From GCA-2725625 sp964574215 (GTDB lineage: Bacteria; Pseudomonadota; Alphaproteobacteria; Rhodospirillales; UBA2165), in NCBI GenBank assembly GCA_964574215.1, contig CAZNLR010000015.1:33149-97148 (forward strand): a DNA stretch of 64,000 bases, in the 5' to 3' direction. The notes under the pieces were generated by a model. That model worked only from the letters and a program-made list of their open reading frames with translations, made no database searches and had not been told where the DNA came from. The stretch's first letter is position 1, and each line of letters opens with the position of its first letter. A program made the position numbers and the translations under genes. Below are positions 1 to 8,780 of the stretch, piece after piece.

Positions 1-210
1 AAAAAAATCATAGTCTACGATCACTCCTTCCAGCAAAAATGCATCCGACACGAGTTTAGAGGGGGCGCCGAAATTTTTTAGTGATTTAGAGAATAACGGC
101 ATCCATTCCCCATTTGTGATTCTAACGACTTCAGCAGAATGGGCGTGCGAAAATGTAACCGTGTATAAAAAGAGGGAAAACTTGAAAATATGTCTCAGTT
201 TATATGTCAT
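1..210 (-). CDS. Periplasmic solute-binding protein (family 3-like), 5' part only
   Basis: An open frame starts at ATG 210-208 and runs 70 codons without a stop to the left window edge. Residues 1-26 look like a Sec signal peptide: basic MTYKLR, a hydrophobic FSLFLYTVTF core, then SHAHSA before EVV. The mature start RITNGEWMPLFS, followed by SKLVSDAFLLEGVIVDYDFF, resembles the beginning of family 3 (HisJ/amino-acid type) substrate-binding proteins, in which NGEWPPY-like and AFxLEGVxVEYxFF motifs are common. It would bind a small solute in the periplasm. The ligand cannot be told from this fragment. An upstream ATG pair near 222-226 is in another frame and stops quickly, so 210 is the best start. 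Confidence 0.7.
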   Translation of the reverse strand, partial: MTYKLRHIFKFSLFLYTVTFSHAHSAEVVRITNGEWMPLFSKSLKNFGAPSKLVSDAFLLEGVIVDYDFF

Positions 211-403
211 AAAACTCTAACATCATGCCTCGATACAATGCGCTAATTTCTCAAAATTTGAGACATCCTTAAAGGCACTTTATGATATTTCAACGCCGGA
301 AAGCCTACAATTACCTTGGCAATTGAGTCAAATACGGTTCAATTTCGGCCAGCGAAAGTTAAGGCGATAACGGGCCCGCCAGCCGGCATCCAGAAACAGC
401 CCC

Positions 404-430
404 GGGGACACGTAACAAGGACATGTCCCC
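404..430. repeat. Short inverted repeat (GGGGACA/TGTCCCC)
   Basis: Positions 404-410 and 424-430 are perfect 7-base inverted arms separated by 13 bases. The rest of the gap between the solute-binding gene and the tRNA-Glu terminator (211-465) holds no coding frame I would support. The element resembles short REP-like palindromes, but a single copy in the window cannot establish that. Confidence 0.35.
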
Positions 431-465
431 TTCAGCTTTGTGCCCCACTCACTCCATTTACCCAC

Positions 466-499
466 AAAAAAAGCCGCCCGATGGGATACACGCGGCGGC
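466..499 (-). terminator. Rho-independent terminator of tRNA-Glu
   Basis: Reading the minus strand, GCCGCC (499-494) pairs perfectly with GGCGGC (478-473) across a 15-base loop and is followed by seven T residues (472-466). It lies 14 bases beyond the tRNA 3' end, as expected for the end of a single-tRNA transcript. Confidence 0.75.
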
Positions 500-512
500 G
501 GAATAAAAGAAA

Positions 513-590
513 TGGTGACCCCTACGGGATTCGAACCCGTGTTACCAGAATGAAAATCTGGCGTCCTAGACCTGGCTAGACGAAGGGGTC
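513..590 (-). tRNA. tRNA-Glu (anticodon UUC)
   Basis: The minus strand folds as a cloverleaf. The acceptor GACCCCT (590-584) pairs with AGGGGTC (523-517), the T-arm carries GGTTCGAATCC, and the anticodon stem CCAGA/TCTGG encloses loop TTTTCAT with anticodon TTC at 554-552. CCA is encoded at 515-513. It reads GAA/GAG codons. It has its own promoter and terminator and no neighbouring tRNA. Confidence 0.95.
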
Positions 591-603
591 ACTGAGGGGC
601 GAA

Positions 604-632
604 TATCTACCGGTCCGGAGCGGTTAAATCAA
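604..632 (-). promoter_or_regulatory. Sigma-70-type promoter of tRNA-Glu
   Basis: On the minus strand TTGATT (632-627) and TAGATA (609-604) are separated by 17 bases. The discriminator is GC-rich (TTCGCCCC), as in stable-RNA promoters under stringent control. Transcription would start about 6 bases before the tRNA 5' end at 590. Called by motif match and position only. Confidence 0.6.
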
Positions 633-650
633 GCCCAAATAGCAAGAAAT

Positions 651-1880
651 TTAGGCCGGTTTGGGGCGCAGAAACCAGAACGCCATGGGGCCCAGCAGAG
701 CCACCGCGCCCATGGAGGCGAACCCCATGCCCCAAGGAAATACCGGATCGGCGGGCCCAGCCATTTTGGCCGAAAAATCCAATACGACACCGACCACCAA
801 AGGTCCCACGGCGCCGCCGCCGAAGCCGATCAGGGCATGCAGACCCAGGGTCGCCCCCCGCCTGCCTTTTTCCGCAGCCATGACGGCCCCGGCGGTCAGG
901 GTTGCCGAATCAAGCTGCACCAGTCCGGCGTAGATGAGCACCAGCACCACCACGATTTCATAAGGCAGAGCCGGCAAAAAACCCAGGAACAGGGCCATCA
1001 GGCCCGCCGATATGAGAAACACATAGACCATGCGGCGACGGCCGAATTTATCGGCCAGTTCGTTGCCGCCGATGCTGGTCATCATGGCGACCATGGCGCT
1101 CAGGCCGGCCACCAAGGTGGGGGTCAGCCATCCCAGCCCCGACAGACCGTTTGCCGGTTGCAAGGTCAGGCTGAACGCCAGAAATGCCACCAGCCAGGAG
1201 CGCATGGCAAACAATTCCCAACTGTGGACGCAGTAGGCAAGCACATAACCCATGGCCTCCCGGTTGCGCAAAACCGGTCTGAAATCCAGCAACGCCGTGT
1301 CCTCGTCCGGCGCCTGCGGCTCAATCGGTTTCATGGTGGCAAAAACCAGAACCGCCGCGGCCACGGCCGCCAGCGCCGCAATCAAATGGATGGTCTGCCA
1401 GTCGAATACTTTCACCAATTGGCCGGTAACGAAAAAGGAACATGCCGTCCCGAGGCTGAAACTGGCCGTGTAGAAAGCGACAGAGCGGGCCTGCCGCGCG
1501 CCGCCGTAGCGGTCCACCAGCACGCGCAGTCCCGGCATATAGGTTGCCGCCAGCCCGACGCCGCCCAGAATCCTGAAGAAAAGCGCCGACCAGAATCCGG
1601 CGGCGAAATAGGTGAACCCCGCCAGGGATAGCGCGGCGATCAAGGCGCCCGCCATATAAACGCGCCGTGCATCGATGCGGTCGGTCAGGCTGACCAGGAC
1701 GGGTACGGCCAGGGCGTAACCGCCCAGCAGAATGCCGGCGATCCAACCCGCCTCGGTATTGCTCAGCGACCAGATATCCATGAACTCCGGCATCAAGGCG
1801 GGAAAAGCAAACACGCCCACCATGGTCAGAACCTCGGCCGTGCACATGACAGCGACCAGAAATACCGGAGATTTCTGCAT
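651..1880 (-). CDS. MFS transporter
   Basis: A 409-residue protein that is hydrophobic throughout, with about 12 membrane-spanning stretches, the usual size and layout of a major facilitator superfamily carrier. A motif-A-like loop, LTDRIDARRVYM (residues 65-76), lies between helices 2 and 3, and a second such loop, NELADKFGRRRMVYVF, starts the second half. It would move a small solute across the inner membrane, probably by proton coupling; the substrate cannot be inferred. Its ATG at 1880 is 9 bases after the recJ stop, so it is probably the last gene of the aminotransferase-hom-glpX-recJ run. The tRNA-Glu promoter lies just beyond its stop. Confidence 0.85.
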   Translation of the reverse strand: MQKSPVFLVAVMCTAEVLTMVGVFAFPALMPEFMDIWSLSNTEAGWIAGILLGGYALAVPVLVSLTDRIDARRVYMAGALIAALSLAGFTYFAAGFWSALFFRILGGVGLAATYMPGLRVLVDRYGGARQARSVAFYTASFSLGTACSFFVTGQLVKVFDWQTIHLIAALAAVAAAVLVFATMKPIEPQAPDEDTALLDFRPVLRNREAMGYVLAYCVHSWELFAMRSWLVAFLAFSLTLQPANGLSGLGWLTPTLVAGLSAMVAMMTSIGGNELADKFGRRRMVYVFLISAGLMALFLGFLPALPYEIVVVLVLIYAGLVQLDSATLTAGAVMAAEKGRRGATLGLHALIGFGGGAVGPLVVGVVLDFSAKMAGPADPVFPWGMGFASMGAVALLGPMAFWFLRPKPA

Positions 1881-1889
1881 CGGCTTAGC

Positions 1890-3668
1890 TTAGTGAACGG
1901 GTGCGGCGTCGTCGACGAAAAGCTGTACCGACGACCGCCCCTGCCAGACATTCTCCCGCAAGCGGCCGACCACATGAAGCGGTTGACCTACCTGACCCAG
2001 CAGCGCCCGTCCCAGGTCGGTATCCAGACTGCGGAAGGAGATACCGGCCAGGCTGGCGTTGCCCGCGTCGGCAAAAAAACAGCGCACGTGGGACTCGCCC
2101 ACTTGATCGGATTTGGTAATCCGGATATTGGAAAACCCGAACCGGGGTTCGGCGTTGCCGCTGCCGAACGGCCCCAACTGTTGTATTTTCTTGACCAAAT
2201 CCATGGACGCCCCGGCAATGGTCAGCGCCCCATCCACCTTCAGGGTGGGCTGAATGTCGGCTTCTTCGATGCGCTTTTTTATGCGTTCCGACAGGAATTG
2301 GTGTAATTCATCCAAATGGTCGGTGGTCAGGGAAAATCCCGCCGCCATGGCATGCCCGCCGCCGTTGGTCAGCAGCCCCTGCTGGCGGGCGGCAATCACA
2401 CAGGCGCCTAAATCCAGACCACTGACCGAGCGGGCAGACCCCGTAGCCTTGCCGTTTTCAACGGAAACCACGCAGGCCGGCAGCCCAAATCGTTCTTTCA
2501 GGCGGCTGGCGACGATGCCGATGACACCGGGATGCCACCCCTCCCCGACCACAAAGATCATGGAATCGCTTTTTTGAGATTCCGCCTGGGCCACGGCCTC
2601 GGTCAGAACCACATCCTCGATTTCCCTGCGTTCCTTGTTATAGGCTTCCAGCTTTTCGGCGATCTGTCGTGTTTCGACGGGATCATCGCTGGCCAACAGG
2701 TTCGCCCCCAAATAGGACTCGCCCACCCGGCCACCCGCATTCACCCGGGGCCCGAGTATAAATCCAAGGTGATAGGCCGCCGGCGCCTCGTCGATCCCGG
2801 CCGCATCGGCCAAGGCGATGAGTCCGCTGTTCTGACGGCGTTTCATTACTTTAAGCCCTTGCACCACCAACGCCCGGTTGACGCCGGTCAACGCCACCAT
2901 ATCGGCGACGGTCCCCAGGGACACCAAATCGAGCCACTGCAAAAGATCGGGCTCCGGTTGAGCGGCTTCTTTGAAATAGCCGGCCTCCCGCAAACCCCGG
3001 TTCATCCCGACCACCACCAGAAAGGCAACGCCTACGGCGGCCAGCTGACCATGAGGACTACTTTCGTCCATGCGGTTGGGATTGACCACGGCCACCGCTT
3101 TGGGCAAACCGGCTTCCGCCGCATGATGATCGACGATGATGACATCCAGTCCGGCGTTATGGGCCACCTCGAGGGGCTCATAAGAGGTGGTGCCGCAATC
3201 GACGGTAATGACCAGATCGACACCGTCTTTTTTCAACTTTTCCATGGCCGGGACGTTGGGCCCATACCCTTCCGAAAGCCGGTCGGGAATGTAGATGCGG
3301 GCGGGCAGACCAACGGCTTTAAAATACCGCGCCAGCAGAGCCGAAGAGGTCGCCCCGTCGACGTCATAGTCGCCGAAGATCGCGATATTCTGTTTGGCAA
3401 GCACCGCTTCGACCAGCCGGACGACCGCCTTTTCCATATCCAGCAAATGGGCCGGGTCGGGCAAAAGTTTGTTGAGCCGGGGATCGAGAAAGCTGTCGAC
3501 CTCATCGGCGCCAATTCCGCGCGAGGTCAAAATGCGCCCGACAATGTCCGGCAAATCGAATTGCTGGGCCAGCGCTAAGGAGGCCCTAGCGTCGTTATCC
3601 CTTTCGAGCCAGCGCTTACCACTATAGGACCGGTCAACCTCAAAAAGCAGATTGTCCGATGATCCCAT
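1890..3668 (-). CDS. recJ: Single-stranded-DNA-specific exonuclease RecJ
   Basis: A 592-residue protein of normal RecJ length. RecJ degrades single-stranded DNA 5' to 3' in recombination and in base-excision and mismatch repair. DHH-family metal motifs are visible: FGDYDVDG (residues 98-105), DCGT (157-160) and DHH (180-182). The C-terminal DHHA1 half carries a GGGHAMAAGFSL motif, and an OB-like tail ends near QLFVDDAAP. The ATG at 3668 lies 8 bases past the glpX stop, which suggests cotranscription. Placement after hom and glpX is a gene order known from alphaproteobacteria. Confidence 0.96.
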   Translation of the reverse strand: MGSSDNLLFEVDRSYSGKRWLERDNDARASLALAQQFDLPDIVGRILTSRGIGADEVDSFLDPRLNKLLPDPAHLLDMEKAVVRLVEAVLAKQNIAIFGDYDVDGATSSALLARYFKAVGLPARIYIPDRLSEGYGPNVPAMEKLKKDGVDLVITVDCGTTSYEPLEVAHNAGLDVIIVDHHAAEAGLPKAVAVVNPNRMDESSPHGQLAAVGVAFLVVVGMNRGLREAGYFKEAAQPEPDLLQWLDLVSLGTVADMVALTGVNRALVVQGLKVMKRRQNSGLIALADAAGIDEAPAAYHLGFILGPRVNAGGRVGESYLGANLLASDDPVETRQIAEKLEAYNKERREIEDVVLTEAVAQAESQKSDSMIFVVGEGWHPGVIGIVASRLKERFGLPACVVSVENGKATGSARSVSGLDLGACVIAARQQGLLTNGGGHAMAAGFSLTTDHLDELHQFLSERIKKRIEEADIQPTLKVDGALTIAGASMDLVKKIQQLGPFGSGNAEPRFGFSNIRITKSDQVGESHVRCFFADAGNASLAGISFRSLDTDLGRALLGQVGQPLHVVGRLRENVWQGRSSVQLFVDDAAPVH

Positions 3669-3676
3669 TTACCTAA

Positions 3677-4669
3677 CTACTTTTCGTCAAAGTCGTAGTT
3701 CGCCTTACGATCGAAGTTATGCTCGGCTTCAATATAGCGCACGGTACCGGATTTAGAGCGCATCACCAGGGATTGGGTCGCCGCACCATTGCGGATACGC
3801 CGCACACCCCGCAGCATGGTCCCGGACGTAACACCGGTTGCAGCGAACATAACCTCGCCACCGGCCAGTTCGTTGAGCTCGTACTTGCGGTCGAAGTCTG
3901 TAACGCCGAGGCGCGTCGCCCGGTCCCGCTCGTCGGCGGTTCTGAAGACCAGTCGGCCCTGCATCTGACCGCCGATGCAACGAAGGGCCGCGGCAGCCAG
4001 AACACCCTCGGGCGCGCCACCGACCCCCATATAGATATCGACACCGGCCTCTTCCTGTGAGGTGGCGATAACGCCGCTGACGTCACCGTCGCCGATCAGC
4101 ATGATCCGCGCGCCCGCTTCGCGGCATTTAGCGATATGTTCGTCATGGCGGGGCCGGTCCAGGATACAGGCCACCAGATCGCCGATTTCGACGTTTTTGG
4201 CTTTGGCTAGATTTTTCAGATTGACCTCAACCTTTTCGTCCAAATCAACCACGCCCTCCGGCAAACCATGGCCCACCGCAATTTTCTCCATGTAGGTATC
4301 CGGCGCATTGAGAAAACCGCCTTCCTCGGCCATGGCGACCACGGCCAGCGCGTTGGGACCGCCCTTGGCGGTAATGGTGGTACCTTCCAGGGGGTCGAGC
4401 GCGATATCGATCTTGGGGCCGTCACCGGTGCCGACTTCCTCACCGATGTACAGCATCGGCGCTTCGTCCCGCTCGCCTTCGCCGATGCGGACCGTGCCTT
4501 TAATCTGCAAACTGTTGAGCGCTCTACGCATGGCGTCGACAGCCGCTTGATCGGCCGCCTTTTCATCGCCGCGCCCCATCAGCCGGGACGCCGCCAGCGC
4601 CGCCGCTTCCGTCACGCGGACGGCTTCCAATGCCAGATTTCTATCCATCTTGGCGGGTTGGTCGTTCAT
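3677..4669 (-). CDS. glpX: Class II fructose-1,6-bisphosphatase GlpX
   Basis: Hydrolyses fructose 1,6-bisphosphate to fructose 6-phosphate in gluconeogenesis. The GlpX signature is clear: IGEGERDEAPMLYIGEE (about residues 62-78), LDPLEGTT (91-98, metal and phosphate site), and later GDGDVSGVIATS and GVGGAPEGVLAA. I chose ATG 4669 (330 residues) because an AAGGGGG Shine-Dalgarno lies about 10 bases upstream. An in-frame TTG at 4699 would add ten residues and leave only 5 bases after the hom stop. The protein sits between hom and recJ in a tight minus-strand run. Confidence 0.95.
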   Translation of the reverse strand: MNDQPAKMDRNLALEAVRVTEAAALAASRLMGRGDEKAADQAAVDAMRRALNSLQIKGTVRIGEGERDEAPMLYIGEEVGTGDGPKIDIALDPLEGTTITAKGGPNALAVVAMAEEGGFLNAPDTYMEKIAVGHGLPEGVVDLDEKVEVNLKNLAKAKNVEIGDLVACILDRPRHDEHIAKCREAGARIMLIGDGDVSGVIATSQEEAGVDIYMGVGGAPEGVLAAAALRCIGGQMQGRLVFRTADERDRATRLGVTDFDRKYELNELAGGEVMFAATGVTSGTMLRGVRRIRNGAATQSLVMRSKSGTVRYIEAEHNFDRKANYDFDEK

Positions 4670-4704
4670 ATTTTTCAGGCCCCCTTCAGGTCTTTTCAAT
4701 TCAA

Positions 4705-5997
4705 CTAAAACGAAACAATTCTAATCATTCTGGGCGGTTCCACGACCGCTTCGGATTTTTCTATGGCATCCAAGGTCGCCAACATCGACGCCTCGTCGGT
4801 TTCATGGGTGGTCAGCACCACGGGCACCGCCTCGCTGGCCGACCGGCCATGCTGGAGAACCTGTTCCATGGAGACATTGTTGTCCCGCAATGCGCCGGCG
4901 ACCTCGGCGAATACGCCGGGCCGGTCAACCACCATCATGCGCGCATAATAGGACCCGATATGGGCCGACATGGGTGCGGTATCGATCCGCCGCAGCTTAT
5001 CCGCCGGTACCGAAAACGTGCTGACGTCGTGACCCCGGGCAATATCCACCAGATCGGCGACGACGGCGGACGAGGTCGGACCTTCACCGGCACCCCGGCC
5101 TTCGTACATGGTGGTGTCGACATAGTCGCCATCGGCCACCACGGCGTTGAAGACATCTTCAATGTGAGCAATCGGCGCATTCAGGGGTACCATGCAAGGA
5201 TGCACGCGCTGCTCGACGCCCTTATCGGTCAGCCGCGCGATGCCCAGCAGCTTGATGCGATACCCTAATTCCTCGGCGAATTGTATGTCGAGGGGCGACA
5301 CGTGGCGGATGCCTTCCACATAGACACCGTCAAAATTGACCTCGCAGCCGAAAGCCAGGCTGGTCAGGATGGCGAGCTTGTGGGCGGCATCGACTCCATC
5401 AACGTCGAAGGACGGATCGGCTTCGGCGTAGCCCAGATCCTGCGCTTCCTTGAGGACCACTTCGAAATCCTTACCGGTTTGCCGCATCTCGCTCAGGATA
5501 TAATTGCTGGTGCCGTTGAGGATGCCGTAGACACGGGACAAGCCGTTGGCCGCCAGTCCTTCCCGGATGGCTTTGACAATCGGAATTCCTCCAGCGACGG
5601 CCGCCTCGAAAGCAATAGTCACGCCGGCATTTTCCGCCGCCTTGGCCAGTTCGGTACCGTGCAGCGCCAGCAGCGCTTTGTTGGCGGTCACCACATGTTT
5701 GCCATTGGCGATGGCGGCATCGACGGTCTGCTTGGCGATACCGTCGGATCCACCGATCATTTCCGCAACCACATCCACTTCGGGATCGGTGGCCAGATCG
5801 GCGGCATTATCGTGCCAGGTCATGCCACTGAGATCGACACCTCGGTCTTTGTTCCGGTCGCGGGCCGAAATGGCAGTTACGCGGATTTCCTTACCGCTCC
5901 TGAGATGCAGATTTTCGGCTTGATCCGCCAGCAGTTTAACCGTACCGGCCCCGACGGTGCCGAGGCCCGCCATGCCCACTCTCAAAATTTCGCTCAC
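4705..5997 (-). CDS. hom: Homoserine dehydrogenase
   Basis: Reduces aspartate semialdehyde to homoserine, the branch point to threonine and methionine. A 430-residue, monofunctional form with an N-terminal Rossmann motif GLGTVG (residues 11-16), the homoserine dehydrogenase core around SFDVDGVDAAHKLAILTSLAFG, and a C-terminal ACT-type regulatory domain beginning near YYARMMVVDRPGVFAEVAGAL, the usual site of threonine feedback. It starts with GTG at 5997, overlapping the aminotransferase stop by 4 bases (GTGA), so translation is probably coupled. Confidence 0.97.
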   Translation of the reverse strand: MSEILRVGMAGLGTVGAGTVKLLADQAENLHLRSGKEIRVTAISARDRNKDRGVDLSGMTWHDNAADLATDPEVDVVAEMIGGSDGIAKQTVDAAIANGKHVVTANKALLALHGTELAKAAENAGVTIAFEAAVAGGIPIVKAIREGLAANGLSRVYGILNGTSNYILSEMRQTGKDFEVVLKEAQDLGYAEADPSFDVDGVDAAHKLAILTSLAFGCEVNFDGVYVEGIRHVSPLDIQFAEELGYRIKLLGIARLTDKGVEQRVHPCMVPLNAPIAHIEDVFNAVVADGDYVDTTMYEGRGAGEGPTSSAVVADLVDIARGHDVSTFSVPADKLRRIDTAPMSAHIGSYYARMMVVDRPGVFAEVAGALRDNNVSMEQVLQHGRSASEAVPVVLTTHETDEASMLATLDAIEKSEAVVEPPRMIRIVSF

Positions 5998-7217
5998 GAT
6001 GCGGCGGCCCTTTGACGTTCCGATTCCTCCAGCACCTTATCGTAGGAACCGAGGAAGCTTTTAATATTACGGGCGGCCTGACGGATGCGTTGGCCATTTT
6101 CCACCAGGGATATTCGAACGTGGCTATCGCCGTGTTCACCAAAAGCGACACCCGGAGATACGGCGACTTCGGCCTCGCGCAGGATAAGTTTGGAAAATTC
6201 AACCGAACCCAAATGCTCAAATGCCGGCGGAATGGGCGCCCAGGCAAACATGGTGGCAGGCGGACTCGGCACCTCCCATCCAGCCGATGCAAAACTTTCG
6301 ATCAGCACTTCCCGGCGCTTTTTGTAAAGTGCCCGAATTTCATCGACACAATCCTGCGGACCGTTCAAGGCAGCCGTGGAAGCCACCTGGATAGGCGTAA
6401 ACGCACCGTAATCGAGGTACGATTTAATGCGGGCCAACGCGCTGATCAGGTGACTGTTGCCGGCGGCGAAGCCGATCCGCCAACCGGGCATGGAATAGGT
6501 TTTGCTCATGGAGGTGAATTCAACGGCAATATCACGCGCGCCCGGCACTTCCAGGATCGACGGCGGCGGGTTGTCGTCGAAGAAGATTTCCGAGTAAGCC
6601 AGATCAGACAGGATATAAATGCCGTGGTGTTTGCAGAAATCCACCACCTGGCCGTAGAAATCCAGGTCCGTTATCATGGCGGTCGGATTGTTGGGATAAT
6701 TCAGCACCACAGCCGTCGGTTTCGGAATGCTGTGGATAACGGCCTTTTCCAAGGCCTCCATATATTCCCCATCGGGCGCAACCGGCACGTTGCGGACGGC
6801 CGCCCCGGCAATGATGAACCCGAACTGATGAATCGGATAGCTGGGATTGGGCACCAGGATCACGTCGCCGGGGCTGGTGATGGCCGATGCCAAATTGGCC
6901 AATCCCTCTTTTGAGCCCAAGGTGACGATGGCTTCCCGGTCGGGATCGATTTCCACGTTGAAACGGCGCTGATAATAGGCGGCGAAAGCTTTCCTCAACC
7001 CCGGTATGCCCCGCGACGCCGAATACCGGTGGGTACGCGGGTCATTCACCGTTTCAATCATCTTCTCAACGATATGGGGCGGCGTGGCCGAATCGGGGTT
7101 GCCCATGCCGAAATCGATAATATCGGCGCCGGCGGCCCGGGCGCGCGCTTTCATCTCGTTGACTTCATTGAAGACATACGGCGGTAAGCGCTTGATTCTA
7201 TGGAATTCCTGTTCCAT
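5994..7217 (-). CDS. PLP-dependent aminotransferase (AlaC-like), class I/II
   Basis: A 407-residue fold-type I aminotransferase. The NYPNNPT segment (173-179), Asp205 and Tyr208 in SDLAYSE, and the cofactor lysine Lys239 in SMSKTYSMPGWRIGF are in the expected order. The overall sequence resembles the AlaC/LL-diaminopimelate-aminotransferase-like group, members of which make alanine from pyruvate and glutamate. Being coupled to hom by a GTGA overlap suggests a role in amino acid synthesis, but the substrate pair is inferred. It is the first gene of its run. Confidence 0.9.
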   Translation of the reverse strand: MEQEFHRIKRLPPYVFNEVNEMKARARAAGADIIDFGMGNPDSATPPHIVEKMIETVNDPRTHRYSASRGIPGLRKAFAAYYQRRFNVEIDPDREAIVTLGSKEGLANLASAITSPGDVILVPNPSYPIHQFGFIIAGAAVRNVPVAPDGEYMEALEKAVIHSIPKPTAVVLNYPNNPTAMITDLDFYGQVVDFCKHHGIYILSDLAYSEIFFDDNPPPSILEVPGARDIAVEFTSMSKTYSMPGWRIGFAAGNSHLISALARIKSYLDYGAFTPIQVASTAALNGPQDCVDEIRALYKKRREVLIESFASAGWEVPSPPATMFAWAPIPPAFEHLGSVEFSKLILREAEVAVSPGVAFGEHGDSHVRISLVENGQRIRQAARNIKSFLGSYDKVLEESERQRAAAS

Positions 7218-7347
7218 GTCTCAGTAACCTTCGGACCTAAAAACAACAAACTAACAAAGGTCCCGGCCCCCACGGGGAACCGGTCCTCGATCAATCTTTA
7301 AACGATGGTGTAGCGCCGAAACGCCAAGAAATCGATAAAAATCTTAG

Positions 7348-7367
7348 TTCGGTGTTTTACTACCGAA
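7348..7367 (-). terminator. Possible terminator after the OmpA-like gene
   Basis: Six-base arms TTCGGT/ACCGAA on the minus strand enclose an 8-base loop just past the stop at 7372. The T-run (TTTTT) begins 6 bases after the stem instead of directly, so this is a weak candidate. Confidence 0.35.
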
Positions 7368-7371
7368 AAGA

Positions 7372-8634
7372 CTAAAAATCGATATAAATTTCGGTCCTTC
7401 GGTTACCCGCCTCGCCGGTTGGCATATATTCCCGATATTTCGGCTGCGAATCGGAAACGGCTCCCACGTAAAGCGTATTCGCCTTGGCGCCCAACTTGAC
7501 CAATTCTTTGGCCACAGCATCGGCTCTGGCGACGGAAACTTTGAAATTCACCATTTTGTGGCGGATGAGATCCAATGCCCGGGTCCGACTGCTGGCGTGG
7601 CCGACGACCCGAATGGTTCCACCGGTTTGTTTGTATTGCGATATCACCTGACGCAGCACTTTTTTGGCGCGGCTCCTGATTTTCGCCGACCCGTTGTCGA
7701 ACACGATGGTGGCTACCTGGTAGGAACCGTTGACCTGCGCCGAATTAAATTCCGACAACGACCTGACCCCAGACACGCCGCTGGAAGCGCTTCGTCTAGC
7801 CGGCCGAGTCCTGGCAGCGCTTCGTCCCGGATACGTTTGAACGCCGGAACCCGAGATCACGACGGTCGCTTCCTGACTGCCGCTGGTAATGGTTTCATAC
7901 CCCGGCACCACCGCCAATTGCGGCGGATTCGGATTGACCCTGGGAATGTTGACTTTGGGTTGTTCGGGCACGACAGCCAATAACTGGCCTGTAGACGTGC
8001 GGTCCGGCATCCGTTTGGTCATCGGTTGAGGAACCGGCTTTAATTTGGGTGCCGGCCTTACAACCGGTTGAGGCGCCGGTTGGGGCGCCGGTTTGGTTGC
8101 CACCTTGGCTACCGGTTTCGGCGCCGGCGGCGGTTGCAGATTCACTTTGGGCGCCATAGCCGGTGCTTTGACGACGGGTGACGGCGGGGGTAATGGGCTG
8201 CTTGCTTCGCCTTGGCGGCGGATCACATCGCTTGAATAACGCCTGGCGCCTTCCCGATCGGCGACGAGCCCTTCCTTGATTTCTTTGCGTTCGTCGGCGG
8301 TTGACGTCTTGGGGCGTTCCGGCACGGTAGACAATTTCGGAAACTCTTCATCCGCACCCGGCGCCGGCTTGTTTCGGTCGGTCACCAGCCGATTTGGCGC
8401 TTCATCCTTTTTGTCCTGCTCCCCAGATTTTTGCTCATCAGACTTTTTTTCATCACCGGAAATTGCATCGCGCACGCCTTTGTACCATTCGACTGGATTG
8501 ACGGCATCCGGCACGGAAGAACAGCCGGCCAGTAAGGCCGTTACGGCTACCGTCGCCAGCAAATTTTTGGTTCCAAATTTGCGCGCCACGTTGGCCACGC
8601 TCATCGTCGTGTGCGAAGAATTTGTTTCCCTCAT
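7372..8634 (-). CDS. OmpA-family outer-membrane lipoprotein
   Basis: 420 residues. A lipobox LLAGC puts the lipidated cysteine at residue 38 after a hydrophobic stretch; a 24-residue polar lead precedes it from this ATG. A start at residue 11 is possible, but AGGGG upstream of 8634 favours the longer form. Residues about 45-240 are low-complexity, first Lys/Asp/Glu-rich and then Pro/Ala-rich, a periplasm-spanning linker. The last 120 residues form an OmpA-like peptidoglycan-binding domain (IVFDNGSAKI, VVGHASSRT, NRRTEIYIDF). It probably tethers the outer membrane to the cell wall. It appears monocistronic. Confidence 0.85.
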   Translation of the reverse strand: MRETNSSHTTMSVANVARKFGTKNLLATVAVTALLAGCSSVPDAVNPVEWYKGVRDAISGDEKKSDEQKSGEQDKKDEAPNRLVTDRNKPAPGADEEFPKLSTVPERPKTSTADERKEIKEGLVADREGARRYSSDVIRRQGEASSPLPPPSPVVKAPAMAPKVNLQPPPAPKPVAKVATKPAPQPAPQPVVRPAPKLKPVPQPMTKRMPDRTSTGQLLAVVPEQPKVNIPRVNPNPPQLAVVPGYETITSGSQEATVVISGSGVQTYPGRSAARTRPARRSASSGVSGVRSLSEFNSAQVNGSYQVATIVFDNGSAKIRSRAKKVLRQVISQYKQTGGTIRVVGHASSRTRALDLIRHKMVNFKVSVARADAVAKELVKLGAKANTLYVGAVSDSQPKYREYMPTGEAGNRRTEIYIDF

Positions 8635-8780
8635 GGTACTTTCATCCCCTATCGGCCCCAGAAAAGGCCCAATAATCCCTGGTTAACATCTCAAAAGGCA
8701 GACAATGGCCTAAATTCGTTAACAGGTTACAAACGCCTTCAAATTCTAAAATAACACGGTTTTCGGATAATTGAACCGGA

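Noticed and set aside
316..579. Open frame on the plus strand running into tRNA-Glu
   Set aside because: It reads through the terminator and most of the tRNA on the opposite strand, has a low-complexity composition and no recognisable motif.
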